Program-made: the position numbers and the translations under genes
Source: Paraburkholderia ginsengisoli NBRC 100965
GTDB taxonomy: Bacteria; Pseudomonadota; Gammaproteobacteria; Burkholderiales; Burkholderiaceae
Length of the DNA: 64,000 nt
NCBI RefSeq assembly: GCF_000739735.1
Contig: NZ_BBJF01000003.1
Location: 62,001-126,000 of the forward strand
Reading direction: 5' to 3'
Notes under the pieces: model-generated
What the model was told of the DNA's origin: nothing
Database searches by the model: none
Seen by the model: only the letters and a program-made list of their open reading frames with translations
Shown: positions 54,811-64,000 of the stretch, piece after piece
Numbering within the stretch: position 1 is the stretch's first letter
How the letters are laid out: each line of letters begins with the position of its first letter

Positions 54811-55380
54811 TCAGACGACACCTTCCCAAGGCGCTTTCGATGGCAATTCGACGCTCTCGCCCGGCTGGAGTCCGAGCGAAAAAATGTCGAGCGCACCGAT
54901 GCCCACACGCACCAGACGCAGCGTCGGAAAACCGACCGCCGCGGTCATGCGGCGCACCTGACGGTTCTTGCCTTCGGTGATCGACAACTCGATCCATGTG
55001 GTCGGTATCGCTGCGCGATAGCGGATCGGCGGCGTGCGCGTCCACAGCGTGTCGCGTGGTTCGACATACTCGGCGCGGCACGGGCGCGTCACGTAGTCGC
55101 CGAGATCGACGCCGCGCGCAAGCTTCTTCAACGCGGCCGCGTCGACCGCGCCTTCCACTTGTGCCCAATAACGTTTGACGAGCTTGTGACGCGGCTCGGC
55201 GATGCGCGCCTGCAGCGCGCCGTCGTCGGTGAGAAGCAGCAGGCCTTCGCTGTCGGAATCGAGCCGGCCCGCCGGATAGACGCCGGGCACTTTGACCCAG
55301 TCGGCCAGCGATGCGCGGGTCTCATGCGGCGAGAATTGACAGATGGTGCCGAACGGCTTGTTCAGGGCGAGAAGGCGCAT
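54811..55380 (-). CDS. rluE: 23S rRNA pseudouridine synthase, RluE/RsuA-like
   Basis: A 189-residue pseudouridine synthase of the RsuA/RluB/E/F group. The catalytic Asp is in AGRLDSDSEGLLLLTDDG (near 41), with the second motif VKRYWAQVEG and the late EGKNRQVRRMTAAVGFPTLR and RVGIGALDIFSLGLQPGE. It lacks the N-terminal S4 domain, as RluE does, which favours modification of U2457 of 23S rRNA; this assignment is by family. ATG at 55380 is used; a further start at 55428 is possible. Divergent from icd. Confidence 0.88.
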   Translation of the reverse strand: MRLLALNKPFGTICQFSPHETRASLADWVKVPGVYPAGRLDSDSEGLLLLTDDGALQARIAEPRHKLVKRYWAQVEGAVDAAALKKLARGVDLGDYVTRPCRAEYVEPRDTLWTRTPPIRYRAAIPTTWIELSITEGKNRQVRRMTAAVGFPTLRLVRVGIGALDIFSLGLQPGESVELPSKAPWEGVV

Positions 55381-55719
55381 AGGGGACGTGAATGAGAGTC
55401 GCGCGGAACCGGGCGCGACGCGCGGCATCGCCAAGGGTTCTGGAAGGGTCGCCGGTCCGGTCGTGAATGGCGCGATGATAAGGCATAAACCGGCATGCCC
55501 ATTTTGCAGCCTTATAAACGGCACGGGAGCCGAGGCGGGTGGCGTTCGGTCCCGCCCATGTTGGAAAACCCCAAGCCGTGGCAGGGTCGTCGCGGCGAAC
55601 GCGTGGGCTAGAATAGCGCCAGGCTCGCCTGCGAGCGTTCTGGCATGGCGCGTAGCGAGGAGCGTCCATTTTCGCAGTCTCCCATCAGCTTTCTGCACAG
55701 CCTTCACTGGAGTCCGATC
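55381..55719. other. Divergent spacer rluE / icd
   Basis: A 339-nt spacer. TAGAAT at 55609-55614 is the best -10 for icd, giving a leader of about 100 nt; its -35 is weak. No gene seen. Confidence 0.4.
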
Positions 55720-56976
55720 ATGTCGTATCAGCACATCAAGGTTCCGACCGGTGGTGACAAGATCACTGTCAACGCCGATTTCTCGCTCAATGTTTCCGAC
55801 CAGCCGATCATTCCGTTCATCGAAGGCGACGGCACGGGTCTCGACATCACGCCGGTCATGCTGAAGGTCGTGGATGCGGCAGTGGAGAAAGCGTACGCGG
55901 GCAAGAAGAAAATCCACTGGATGGAGATTTACGCGGGCGAGAAAGCGACCCGGGTGTACGGCCCGGACGTATGGCTGCCGGAAGAGACGCTGCAGGTGCT
56001 CAAGGAATTCGTGGTGTCGATCAAGGGGCCGCTCACCACGCCGGTCGGCGGCGGCATCCGTTCGCTGAACGTCGCGCTGCGCCAGGAACTCGACCTGTAT
56101 GTGTGTCTGCGCCCGGTGCAGTATTTCAAGGGCGTGCCGTCGCCGGTGCGCGAGCCCGAGAAGACCAACATGGTGATCTTCCGCGAGAACTCTGAAGACA
56201 TCTATGCGGGCATCGAATGGCCGGCCGAATCGGAGCAGGCGAAGAAAGTCATCAAGTTCCTGCAGGAAGAGATGGGCGTGAAGAAGATCCGCTTTCCGGA
56301 GTCGTCCGGGATCGGCATCAAGCCGGTGTCGCGCGAAGGCACCGAGCGGCTTGTGCGCAAGGCGATCCAGTACGCGATCGACAACGATCGCCGCTCGGTC
56401 ACGCTGGTGCACAAGGGCAACATCATGAAGTTCACCGAAGGCGCGTTCCGCGACTACGGCTATGCGCTTGCGCAGAAAGAGTTCAGCGCCGAACTGATCG
56501 ACGGCGGCCCGTGGATGAAGGTCAAGAATCCGAAGACGGGTGGCGACCTCGTCGTGAAAGACGTGATCGCCGATGCGTTCCTGCAGCAGATCCTGCTGCG
56601 TCCGGCCGAATACGACGTGATCGCCACGCTGAACCTGAACGGCGACTACATTTCGGATGCGCTGGCCGCGCAGGTCGGCGGCATCGGGATCGCGCCCGGC
56701 GCGAATCTGTCGGACTCGGTCGCGATGTTCGAAGCCACGCACGGCACCGCGCCGAAATACGCGGGCAAGGACTACGTGAATCCGGGCTCGGAAATCCTCT
56801 CAGCGGAAATGATGCTGCGCCACCTGGGCTGGACCGAAGCGGCGGACCTGATCATCCGGTCGATGGAAAAATCGATTCTGCAAAAACGCGTCACCTATGA
56901 CTTCGCGCGCCTGATGGAAGGCGCGACGCAGGTGTCGTGCTCGGGCTTCGGCCAGGTGCTGATCGAGAATATGTAG
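55720..56976 (+). CDS. icd: Isocitrate dehydrogenase (NADP)
   Basis: A 418-residue homodimeric TCA-cycle enzyme. [20 protein letters not shown] is near residue 27; [20 protein letters not shown] carries the Ser phosphorylated by AceK in enteric homologues; [19 protein letters not shown] and [20 protein letters not shown] follow. It is the 418-residue NADP-type I rather than the 740-residue monomeric type. ATG at 55720, with GGAGT upstream. Own terminator. Confidence 0.96.
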   Translation: MSYQHIKVPTGGDKITVNADFSLNVSDQPIIPFIEGDGTGLDITPVMLKVVDAAVEKAYAGKKKIHWMEIYAGEKATRVYGPDVWLPEETLQVLKEFVVSIKGPLTTPVGGGIRSLNVALRQELDLYVCLRPVQYFKGVPSPVREPEKTNMVIFRENSEDIYAGIEWPAESEQAKKVIKFLQEEMGVKKIRFPESSGIGIKPVSREGTERLVRKAIQYAIDNDRRSVTLVHKGNIMKFTEGAFRDYGYALAQKEFSAELIDGGPWMKVKNPKTGGDLVVKDVIADAFLQQILLRPAEYDVIATLNLNGDYISDALAAQVGGIGIAPGANLSDSVAMFEATHGTAPKYAGKDYVNPGSEILSAEMMLRHLGWTEAADLIIRSMEKSILQKRVTYDFARLMEGATQVSCSGFGQVLIENM

Positions 56977-57014
56977 AACGAAGCGGGCTGGAGCGATCCG
57001 GTTCGCATGGAATG

Positions 57015-57047
57015 ACCCCGGCGTCGTGAGGCGGCCGGGGTATTTTT
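57015..57047 (+). terminator. icd terminator
   Basis: An 8-bp stem (57015-57022 with 57034-57041), 11-nt loop, and a T run to 57047. Confidence 0.85.
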
Positions 57048-57155
57048 TGACTGGCGGGTTGCGGCGGTCGGTGCCGGTCGGGACCCGATAGTTGGGAACG
57101 ACTGCGGTCCAATAAAACCGGAAGAGGGCGGCCAGACTACGAAAACGCGCCGCAC

Positions 57156-57184
57156 AAAAAAAGAAACCCGGCAAGCCGGGCTTC
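57156..57184 (-). terminator. csp terminator
   Basis: A CCCGG/CCGGG hairpin (about 57163-57184) next to a 7-A run (57156-57162), giving a U tail on the minus strand. Confidence 0.8.
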
Positions 57185-57206
57185 AAAGGACGGGTAAAGA
57201 ACAGTT

Positions 57207-57413
57207 TCAGGCAGGTGCCTGAATGTTCGATGCCTGTTTGCCTTTCGGGCCTTGCACGACCTCGAAGGTTACCTTTTGGCCTTCCTTGAGGGTCTTGAAC
57301 CCATTCATCTGGATGGCCGAGAAGTGTGCAAACAGATCCTCACCACCTTCGTCAGGCGTGATGAATCCGAAACCTTTCGCGTCATTAAACCATTTGACCG
57401 TACCAGTTGCCAT
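57207..57413 (-). CDS. Cold-shock protein
   Basis: A 68-residue CspA-type RNA/DNA-binding beta barrel. RNP1 is KGFGFITP and RNP2 DLFAHFSAI; the start [11 protein letters not shown] is typical. It melts mRNA structure and is often induced by cold or stationary phase. The leader is about 130 nt, consistent with leader-based control. Confidence 0.95.
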   Translation of the reverse strand: MATGTVKWFNDAKGFGFITPDEGGEDLFAHFSAIQMNGFKTLKEGQKVTFEVVQGPKGKQASNIQAPA

Positions 57414-57551
57414 TCCAACTTCCCCTGTAACTCATGTCACTACCACGAGCCCTCGAAAAGCTCCGCGACCGCATAAGCAGCCACTCCCTCCTCACAAGCT
57501 CACCATCGGCATTTTTTCGATTTATGGCTCAGTGAAAAAAGTGCCAGCTTG

Positions 57552-57580
57552 ATTGTTGGGGCTCTTTATTCGAGTGTCAA
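57552..57580 (-). promoter_or_regulatory. csp promoter
   Basis: Minus strand: consensus TTGACA (57580-57575), 17 nt, AACAAT (57557-57552). It predicts a 5' leader of about 130 nt. Confidence 0.7.
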
Positions 57581-57926
57581 GAAAATTTTGAGATGGCGTT
57601 GTCGCGTTGCAAACAAGCGCTTTCCAAGGGTTTTTCCCGCTTCCGTTATGTGCGGTTGCGCAAGCGGGCCGTCTTGAAAAGTCGCATAATCGACTCACCT
57701 GCTGTGCTACGGGCCGCCGGCGGCCATCACGCTGCGGCGAGCGCCTCAGCCAGTTCCGGCAGGTTGTGCGATACTCGATCCGACTGCGGTGCAACAAGGC
57801 CGCTGCATCATTGGATAGGGGCCGGCTCCGCAATCGGCTCGTCGAATCGCGTACGCATGGCGGGTCATTTACCCATCACGCGCGGGCGAACGGGCTCACC
57901 GGCGGGTTCGCCGGGTTTTGACAGGA

Positions 57927-57954
57927 TTGCGGGCCTGTCCTAGTTGTTTAGAAT
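57927..57954 (+). promoter_or_regulatory. clpS promoter; leaderless candidate
   Basis: TTGCGG (57927-57932), 16 nt, TAGAAT (57949-57954), then six bases to the ATG at 57961. No Shine-Dalgarno lies before clpS, so transcription is expected to begin at the start codon. A TTGACA nearby (57918-57923) is too far from this -10. Confidence 0.55.
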
Positions 57955-57960
57955 GGGTGT

Positions 57961-58275
57961 ATGGCGATTATCCCGGACAAGCAGGACGGCACCGTACTGG
58001 AGCGGCAGGAGAAGAAGCTCAAGCCGCCATCCATGTACAAGGTGGTGCTTCTGAATGACGACTTCACGCCAATGGAATTTGTCGTGATGATCGTGCAGGA
58101 ATATTTCAATAAAGATCGTGAAACCGCAACGCAGGTGATGTTGAAGGTGCATCGCGAGGGCAGGGGAGTTTGTGGGGTCTATACGCGGGACATCGCGTCG
58201 ACCAAAGTCGAGCAAGTCGTTACCCACGCACGGCAGGCCGGGCATCCGCTGCAGTGTGTGATGGAGGAAGCATGA
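57961..58275 (+). CDS. clpS: ATP-dependent Clp protease adaptor ClpS
   Basis: A 104-residue N-recognin that delivers N-end-rule substrates to Clp[22 protein letters not shown] contains the Asn and Asp residues that bind the substrate N-terminus, and [20 protein letters not shown] follows with the conserved His. The flexible N-terminal arm is about 25 residues. Its stop overlaps the clpA start as ATGA. Confidence 0.95.
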   Translation: MAIIPDKQDGTVLERQEKKLKPPSMYKVVLLNDDFTPMEFVVMIVQEYFNKDRETATQVMLKVHREGRGVCGVYTRDIASTKVEQVVTHARQAGHPLQCVMEEA

Positions 58276-60569
58276 TTGCCCAGGAACTGGAAGTCAGCCT
58301 GCACATGGCGTTCATGGAAGCACGCCAGGCGCGGCACGAGTTCATAACGGTCGAACATCTGCTGCTGGCACTGTTGGACAATCCGACAGCGGCGGAGGTG
58401 TTGCGTGCATGCGCGGCCAATATCGAGGATCTGCGCCAGAACCTGCGCAACTTCATTCATGACAACACGCCTACCGTGCCAGGCACGGACGACGTCGACA
58501 CGCAGCCCACGCTGGGATTCCAGCGTGTGATCCAGCGCGCGATCATGCATGTGCAATCCACCTCGAATGGCAAGAAGGAAGTGACCGGCGCGAATGTGCT
58601 GGTCGCGATCTTCGGCGAGAAGGATTCGCACGCGGTGTACTACCTGCAACAGCAGGGCGTGACGCGTCTGGACGTGGTCAATTTCATCTCGCACGGCATC
58701 GCCAAGACGAGCAGCACGGACGCCGCGAAAGCGAGCGACGCGAATGCCGAGTCTGACGAAGCCGCCGCGCAGAAGGAAACGCCGCTCGCCCAGTTCACGC
58801 AGAACCTGAACCAGATGGCGAAAGACGGCCGCATCGATCCGCTGATCGGGCGCGAGTCGGAAGTCGAGCGCGTGGTCCAGGTGCTGTGCCGCCGGCGCAA
58901 GAACAATCCGCTGCTGGTCGGCGAGGCGGGCGTCGGCAAGACCGCGATCGCCGAAGGTCTCGCGTGGCGCATTACGCGCGGCGAAGTGCCGGACATTCTC
59001 GCGGATGCGCAGGTGTATTCGCTCGACATGGGCGCGCTGCTCGCCGGCACCAAGTATCGCGGCGACTTCGAGCAACGTCTGAAGACGGTCCTGAAGGAAT
59101 TGAAGGAACGTCCGCACGCGATCCTGTTCATCGACGAAATTCATACGCTGATCGGCGCAGGCGCTGCGTCGGGCGGCACGCTGGACGCATCGAATCTGCT
59201 GAAGCCGGCGTTGTCGTCGGGCACGCTCAAGTGCATCGGCGCGACGACGTTCACCGAATATCGCGGCATCTTCGAAAAAGACGCGGCATTGTCGCGTCGT
59301 TTCCAGAAGGTCGACGTGACCGAGCCGACCGTCGAGCAGACGGTGGCGATCCTACGTGGCCTCAAGTCGCGTTTCGAAGAGCATCACGGCGTGAAGTATT
59401 CGTCGGGTGCGCTGTCGGCTGCGGCTGAGTTGTCGGCACGGTTCATCACGGATCGTCATCTGCCGGACAAGGCGATCGACGTGATCGACGAAGCGGGCGC
59501 CGCGCAACGCATCCTGCCGAAGTCGAAGCAGAAGAAGACGATCGGCAAGAACGAGATCGAAGAGATCATCTCGAAGATCGCCCGTGTCCCGCCGCAAAGC
59601 GTGTCGCAGGACGACCGCAGCAAGCTGCAAACGCTGGACCGCGATCTGAAGAGTGTGGTGTTCGGGCAAGACCCGGCCATCGACGCGCTGTCGGCCGCGA
59701 TCAAGATGGCGCGCGCGGGTCTTGGCAAGCTGGACAAACCGATCGGCGCGTTCCTGTTCTCCGGTCCCACGGGCGTCGGCAAGACCGAAGTGGCGAAGCA
59801 ACTGGCGTTCACGCTGGGCATCGAGCTGATCCGCTTCGACATGTCGGAATACATGGAGCGTCATGCGGTCAGCCGGTTGATCGGTGCGCCACCGGGCTAT
59901 GTCGGTTTCGACCAGGGTGGTCTGCTGACCGAAGCCGTCACGAAGAAGCCGCATTGCGTGCTGCTGCTCGACGAAATCGAGAAGGCGCATCCGGACATCT
60001 ACAACGTGCTGCTGCAGGTGATGGACCACGGCACGCTGACGGACAACAACGGCCGCAAGGCGGACTTCCGCAACGTCATCATCATCATGACGACGAATGC
60101 GGGCGCCGAGGCGATGGGCAAGTCGGTGATCGGCTTCACCAACCGCCGGGAAGCCGGCGACGAGATGGTCGACATCAAGCGCATGTTCACGCCTGAGTTC
60201 CGTAACCGTCTGGACGCCACGATCAGCTTCCGCTCGCTCGATGAAGAAATCATCATGCGCGTGGTCGACAAGTTCCTGATGCAGCTGGAAGATCAGTTGC
60301 ACGAGAAGAAGGTCGATGCGCTCTTCACCGACGCGTTGCGCAAGCATCTCGCCAAACACGGTTTTGATCCGTTGATGGGTGCGCGGCCGATGCAGCGTCT
60401 CATCCAGGACACGATCCGTCGTGCGCTGGCCGACGAGCTGCTGTTCGGCAAACTGATGAACGGCGGCCGTGTTTCGGTCGACGTGGATGCGGAAGACAAG
60501 GTGCAGTTGACCTTCGACGAGCATCCGGCGCCGCGCAATCCGAATCCGGAAGCGGTGGAAGTCGAGTAA
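58272..60569 (+). CDS. clpA: ATP-dependent Clp protease ATP-binding subunit ClpA
   Basis: A 765-residue AAA+ unfoldase. N-domain about 1-145; AAA1 with Walker [17 protein letters not shown] (near 215) and [18 protein letters not shown]2 with [16 protein letters not shown] (near 495) and [12 protein letters not shown]. It has no ClpB-type middle domain, and a C-terminal Clp_D2 small domain. It feeds substrates to ClpP with ClpS guidance; partner ClpP may be the housekeeping copy or the paralogue at 29.2-29.9 kb. Confidence 0.97.
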   Translation: MIAQELEVSLHMAFMEARQARHEFITVEHLLLALLDNPTAAEVLRACAANIEDLRQNLRNFIHDNTPTVPGTDDVDTQPTLGFQRVIQRAIMHVQSTSNGKKEVTGANVLVAIFGEKDSHAVYYLQQQGVTRLDVVNFISHGIAKTSSTDAAKASDANAESDEAAAQKETPLAQFTQNLNQMAKDGRIDPLIGRESEVERVVQVLCRRRKNNPLLVGEAGVGKTAIAEGLAWRITRGEVPDILADAQVYSLDMGALLAGTKYRGDFEQRLKTVLKELKERPHAILFIDEIHTLIGAGAASGGTLDASNLLKPALSSGTLKCIGATTFTEYRGIFEKDAALSRRFQKVDVTEPTVEQTVAILRGLKSRFEEHHGVKYSSGALSAAAELSARFITDRHLPDKAIDVIDEAGAAQRILPKSKQKKTIGKNEIEEIISKIARVPPQSVSQDDRSKLQTLDRDLKSVVFGQDPAIDALSAAIKMARAGLGKLDKPIGAFLFSGPTGVGKTEVAKQLAFTLGIELIRFDMSEYMERHAVSRLIGAPPGYVGFDQGGLLTEAVTKKPHCVLLLDEIEKAHPDIYNVLLQVMDHGTLTDNNGRKADFRNVIIIMTTNAGAEAMGKSVIGFTNRREAGDEMVDIKRMFTPEFRNRLDATISFRSLDEEIIMRVVDKFLMQLEDQLHEKKVDALFTDALRKHLAKHGFDPLMGARPMQRLIQDTIRRALADELLFGKLMNGGRVSVDVDAEDKVQLTFDEHPAPRNPNPEAVEVE

Positions 60570-60600
60570 GTTGTCGGTACCGCTCAGGCGGTATCGAAGA

Positions 60601-60643
60601 AAGCAGAACGGCGCGGGTTCAACCCCGCGCCGTTCTGCTTTTT
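60601..60643. terminator. Bidirectional terminator clpA / dut
   Basis: A perfect 17-bp stem (60601-60617 with 60624-60640), loop TTCAAC, T run on the right and A-rich sequence on the left; between convergent clpA and dut. Confidence 0.93.
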
Positions 60644-60672
60644 GCGTTTCCGAATGGGTCGTTGCGTGGTGC

Positions 60673-61119
60673 TCAGTGCTTGCCGGTACTGCCGAAGCCG
60701 CCCGCGCCGCGCTCGCTCTCATCGAAGTCGTCGACGATATTGAACTCGGCCTGCACGACCGGCACGATCACCAGTTGCGCAAGGCGCTCCATCGGGTTCA
60801 GCACGAATGTCGTCTCGCCGCGATTCCACGTCGAGATCATCAGTTGGCCTTGATAATCGGAGTCGATCAAGCCGACCAGGTTGCCGAGCACGATCCCATG
60901 CTTATGCCCGAGTCCCGAGCGCGGCAGAATCAGCGCCGCGTAGCCGGGGTCGCCGACGTGAATCGCGAGTCCGGTCGGCACCAGCGCGGTCTCGCCGGGC
61001 TTGAGCGTCAACGGTTCGTCGAGACAGGCGCGCAGGTCGAGGCCCGCGCTGCCGGTGGTAGCGTAAGCCGGGAGTTGCTCGCGCATGCGCGCGTCGAGAA
61101 TCTTCAGATCGAGTTTCAT
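60673..61119 (-). CDS. dut: Deoxyuridine triphosphatase (dUTPase)
   Basis: A 148-residue trimeric dUTPase making dUMP and keeping uracil out of DNA. Motifs: [10 protein letters not shown] (1), [10 protein letters not shown] (2), [10 protein letters not shown] (3, catalytic Asp), [10 protein letters not shown] (4) and the C-terminal GAGGFGSTG arm (5). ATG at 61119. Last gene of a likely lspA-coaBC-LLM-dut transcription unit. Confidence 0.96.
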   Translation of the reverse strand: MKLDLKILDARMREQLPAYATTGSAGLDLRACLDEPLTLKPGETALVPTGLAIHVGDPGYAALILPRSGLGHKHGIVLGNLVGLIDSDYQGQLMISTWNRGETTFVLNPMERLAQLVIVPVVQAEFNIVDDFDESERGAGGFGSTGKH

Positions 61120-61135
61120 GCAAATGGAAGTGAGG

Positions 61136-62152
61136 TTAGGGCGTGGTGTTTGAGCCGAGCTGGAATGCATCGGCGAGAAGTTCATAGGAGCGCGTCCGTG
61201 CGCGATAGCTGCCAGCGACCGTCAGCACGATCAGCTCATCGGCCTGGAAGCGCTCCTGCAGGCTGTAGAGGCGCTCAGTGACGCTTTCCGGCGTGCCTAT
61301 GATGCTGCGTGGCTTCTCGCGCTCGATCACGAGTTGCTCGCGCTCGCCGTACTCCTGCACGATGCCCTGTTCGACGGTTGGAATCGCTTCGTTCAGGCCG
61401 TACGCCATTTGCACGCGGCGCAGATCGACGGCTTTCTCCAGGTCGGCGGCTTCCTGCTCGGTGTCCGCGCAGATCACGAAAACGGCAGCGGCCAGATACG
61501 GTTGCGCCGCCGCGGGACCGGGCTGGAATCGCTCGCGATAAGCCAGCGCGACGCGCTCGCCGAAATGCGGATTGATGAAATGCGCGAACGAGAACGGGAT
61601 GCCGAGTTGCGCCGCCAGCAGGCCGCCGAACTCGCTCGAGCCGAGCATCCACACTTGCGGACGCGTTTCGATCTGCGGTTGCAGTAGCACGCCATGCGCG
61701 ATGTGGTCCGCCGGCAGCGTGCCGTGCATCAGGCCGAGCAGATCGGCGACCTGCTGCGGGAAATGGTCGCCGGGATGGTAGTCGCCGGCGGCGACCGCTT
61801 GCGCGGTGCGCATGTCGCCGCCTGGCGCGCGCCCCACGCCGAGATCCATGCGATTCGGGAACAACGCCTCGAGCATCATGAATTGCTCGGCGACCTTGAA
61901 GGGGCTGTAGTACGGCAGCATCACGCCGCCGGAGCCGAGGCGAATGCGTTTGGTCACGCTGCCGAGGCGCGCCAGCATCACCTCGGGGCAGGGATTCGAT
62001 ACGCCTCGCAAGCCGTGATGCTCGGCGCACCAGTAGCGCGTGTAGCCGAGGTCGTCGGCGAGTTGCGCAAGGTCGATGGTGGCGGCGACGGCGCTCGCCA
62101 CCGAGTGCCCGGCGATCACGGGCGTTTGATCGAGCACGGAAAGTAGCGTCAT
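61136..62152 (-). CDS. LLM-class flavin-dependent oxidoreductase (luciferase-like)
   Basis: A 338-residue TIM-barrel flavoprotein of the bacterial luciferase family, MsnO8-type subgroup. Recognised from [53 protein letters not shown] and [11 protein letters not shown]. These enzymes use FMNH2 and O2, often as monooxygenases; substrate unknown. It sits 16 nt before dut and 73 nt after coaBC on the same strand. Confidence 0.9.
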   Translation of the reverse strand: MTLLSVLDQTPVIAGHSVASAVAATIDLAQLADDLGYTRYWCAEHHGLRGVSNPCPEVMLARLGSVTKRIRLGSGGVMLPYYSPFKVAEQFMMLEALFPNRMDLGVGRAPGGDMRTAQAVAAGDYHPGDHFPQQVADLLGLMHGTLPADHIAHGVLLQPQIETRPQVWMLGSSEFGGLLAAQLGIPFSFAHFINPHFGERVALAYRERFQPGPAAAQPYLAAAVFVICADTEQEAADLEKAVDLRRVQMAYGLNEAIPTVEQGIVQEYGEREQLVIEREKPRSIIGTPESVTERLYSLQERFQADELIVLTVAGSYRARTRSYELLADAFQLGSNTTP

Positions 62153-62225
62153 GGCAGTGCGGGCTCCAGATGATCCGATTCGTCAGCGCGGCTTGCGGCA
62201 GCTATGACGATACGCGGCGCCGGGT

Positions 62226-63440
62226 TCACCGGATCAGACTCGTGTCGGGCAGACGCTTCGCGATCTCCGCGATCAGCGCACGCGCGAGCGTCAGCTTGTC
62301 CGCGCGCGGCAGCTTCGTCGCGCCGCCCGCTTCGAACAGGACCACTTCGTTATCGTCGCGACCGAAGGTGAGGGGGCCGAGATTGCCGATCAGCAGCGGC
62401 ACGTTTTTGCGCACGCGCTTCTCTTCTCCGTGCACCTCCAGGTCGCCGCTTTCCGCCGCGAAGCCGACCGCGAACGGCGGATGCGGCAGCTTCGCCACCG
62501 AGGCCAGAATGTCCGGATTCTCGACGAACGTGAAGCTCGGCAGCGCACGGTCGGCGGCCTTCTTGATCTTGTGCTCGCTTGCGTGATCGACGCGCCAGTC
62601 GGCTACCGCTGCGACGCCGATGAAGATGTCGGCGTCCGCGACCGAGCGCATCACCGCATCGTGCATCTGCTGCGCGGTTTGCACGTCCTCGCGAAACACG
62701 CCCCACGGCGTTTCCAGCGCAACGGGACCCGCCACCAGATGCACGTCGGCGCCGGCCTGTTGCGCGGCGCGCGCGAGCGCGAAACCCATCTTGCCGCTGG
62801 AGCGGTTGGTGATGCCGCGCACTGGATCGAGCGGTTCGAACGTCGGTCCGGCGGTCAGCAACACGCGCCGGCCCGCGAGGATTTTCGGCGAGAAGAACGA
62901 CGCGATCGCTTCATAAGTGGCCGCGGCTTCGAGCATGCGTCCGTCGCCGATTTCGCCGCAGGCTTGCGGGCCCGAATCCGGGCCCAGCACTTCGACGCCG
63001 TCCGCGCGCAATTGCGCGACGTTGCGCTGCGTCGCCGGGTTCTGCCACATCTGCCGATTCATCGCCGGGACGACGAGCAGCGGACAATCGCGGGCGACGC
63101 ACAGCGTCGACAGCAGGTCGTCGGCCATGCCGTGCGCAAGCTTCGCGAGGAAGTCGGTGGACGCGGGCGCAATCACGATCGCGTCCGCTTCACGCGACAG
63201 ATCGATGTGCGCCATGTTGTTCGGCACGCGGCCGTCCCACTGGCTCGTATAGACCGGACGGCCCGAGAGCGCCTGCATCGTGACGGGCGTGATGAACTGG
63301 GTGGCCGCTTCGGTCATGACGACCTGCACGGTCGCACCTGCCTTGGTCAGGAGGCGCGTGAGTTCGGCGATCTTGTAGCAGGCGATCCCGCCCGTCATGC
63401 CGAGGACGAGGTGTTTTCCTGCGAGTTCTGCGGTTGCCAA
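62226..63440 (-). CDS. coaBC: Bifunctional phosphopantothenoylcysteine decarboxylase/synthetase
   Basis: A 404-residue fusion carrying two CoA steps. The CoaC half (1-190) is a flavoprotein with GMTGGIACYKIAELTRLL, NNMAHIDLSREAD (His) and PAMNRQMWQNPA, and Cys in GPQACGEIGDGR. The CoaB half (191-404) has VLLTAGPTFEPLDPVRGITN and NRSSGKMGFALA for CTP-dependent ligation. Part of a minus-strand run lspA-coaBC-LLM-dut. Confidence 0.96.
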   Translation of the reverse strand: MATAELAGKHLVLGMTGGIACYKIAELTRLLTKAGATVQVVMTEAATQFITPVTMQALSGRPVYTSQWDGRVPNNMAHIDLSREADAIVIAPASTDFLAKLAHGMADDLLSTLCVARDCPLLVVPAMNRQMWQNPATQRNVAQLRADGVEVLGPDSGPQACGEIGDGRMLEAAATYEAIASFFSPKILAGRRVLLTAGPTFEPLDPVRGITNRSSGKMGFALARAAQQAGADVHLVAGPVALETPWGVFREDVQTAQQMHDAVMRSVADADIFIGVAAVADWRVDHASEHKIKKAADRALPSFTFVENPDILASVAKLPHPPFAVGFAAESGDLEVHGEEKRVRKNVPLLIGNLGPLTFGRDDNEVVLFEAGGATKLPRADKLTLARALIAEIAKRLPDTSLIR

Positions 63441-63564
63441 CGAAAGCCTCCGGCAAAGCGTGGTGGCGGGCGGCAGGGCGGGCGTCGCGCCCCTCGCCCG
63501 CCGCGCCTTTCAGACCAGACGTCAGGCGCGGACGCCGGCGCCTGATGTCAGCGATTCAGCTACG

Positions 63565-64000
63565 TTAGCGTGTGCTGCGCACGCGCCGCAACTCGTCGAG
63601 CACGAGCAGGATCGCGCCGATCGTGATCGCGCTGTCGGCGAGATTGAACGCCGGCCAGTGCCAGCCGCGCACGTGGAAATCGAGGAAGTCGATCACGTGA
63701 CCGTACGCGAGCCGGTCGATCACGTTGCCGAGCGCGCCGCCCAGAATCAGCGAGAGCGCCGTGCAGAACATCTTCTGTCCCGCATGGCGCTTGAGCAGGT
63801 AGCAGATCACCAGCGCGGCGACCACGCCGAGCGCGGTGAACGCCCAACGCTGCCAGCCGCCCGCCATCGCGAGGAAGCTGAATGCCGCGCCGCGGTTGTA
63901 CACGAGTACCAGGTTGAAAAACGGCGTGACTGCATGCGCGACACCGTAGGCGAACACCTTCTGGACTGCGATCTTCGTCAACTGATCGAACAGGATGACG
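63565..64000 (-). CDS. lspA: Lipoprotein signal peptidase, partial (5' end outside window)
   Basis: C-terminal 144 codons of the type II signal peptidase that cleaves lipidated prolipoproteins. The two catalytic Asp are in [19 protein letters not shown] and [12 protein letters not shown]; the asparagine motif is [11 protein letters not shown]. Three to four membrane helices are visible. The N-terminal residues continue into VILFDQLTK at the window edge, so the start lies beyond 64000. Upstream ileS is expected but not seen. Confidence 0.95.
   Translation of the reverse strand, partial: VILFDQLTKIAVQKVFAYGVAHAVTPFFNLVLVYNRGAAFSFLAMAGGWQRWAFTALGVVAALVICYLLKRHAGQKMFCTALSLILGGALGNVIDRLAYGHVIDFLDFHVRGWHWPAFNLADSAITIGAILLVLDELRRVRSTR

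Larger units (their letters stand above)
57414..57960. other. Divergent spacer csp / clpS
   Basis: A 547-nt region containing the csp leader and promoter on the left and the clpS promoter at its right edge. No gene is supported between. Confidence 0.45.

Overview
The window looks like a chromosomal segment of a Burkholderiaceae member, most likely Paraburkholderia or a close relative. The evidence is the high GC content, GC-rich third codon positions, long spurious antisense reading frames, and Burkholderiales-typical neighbourhoods (argF-argG, rpsT opposite murJ, adk-kdsB-trm112-lpxK, clpS-clpA, lspA-coaBC-dut). I see no insertion sequence, phage, tRNA, rRNA or CRISPR array. Most of the window is core genome; about 25-50 kb is accessory in character.

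Layout. 1-11.4 kb: partial pirin, an EamA-type exporter, tsaE-amiC, queG, ogt-xerD, an acyl-CoA ligase, ybaK, plsY, yajQ, murB. 11.6-18.2 kb: argF-argG, a DUF3579 gene, rpsT, murJ and a SirB1-like gene. 18.4-25.2 kb: an SDR dehydrogenase, the envelope and nucleotide group adk, kdsB, trm112, lpxK, then xseA and sodB. 25.2-36.4 kb: small exported proteins, a relic of a GGDEF gene, a NYN-LOTUS protein, a stand-alone ClpP, an ECF41-like sigma factor, a degenerate EAL protein, an MFS exporter, a 13-bp minisatellite, and a MocR regulator divergent from a DUF2917 gene. 36.4-43 kb: a citrate-synthase-like enzyme fused to a helix-turn-helix, divergent from a class III CoA-transferase across a shared operator-like region; then a GntR regulator, an aldo-keto reductase, a Rap1a-like exported protein and a glycine-rich protein. 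43.2-50.9 kb: a complete peptide/nickel-type ABC transporter operon, a nickel/cobalt permease and a cupin. 51-64 kb: fusA, a DUF192 protein, a small Ala/Lys-rich exported protein, rluE, icd, csp, clpS-clpA, dut, a luciferase-like oxidoreductase, coaBC and partial lspA.

Functional links. Cell-wall and outer-membrane functions recur (amiC, murB, murJ, plsY, adk-kdsB-lpxK, lspA). Proteolysis is represented by clpS-clpA and a second, unlinked ClpP. The most novel-looking part is the accessory block: a possible self-regulating citrate-synthase-like protein, a sigma factor that has lost its family's C-terminal signature motifs beside an EAL protein that has lost catalytic residues, and a MocR regulator with three regularly spaced AACTGT half-sites. 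A second pattern is four genes (queG, ybaK, murJ, clpS) whose -10 hexamer lies only 6-9 nt before the start codon with no Shine-Dalgarno sequence, which predicts leaderless mRNAs. All functions are inferred by reading motifs; no database search was run.
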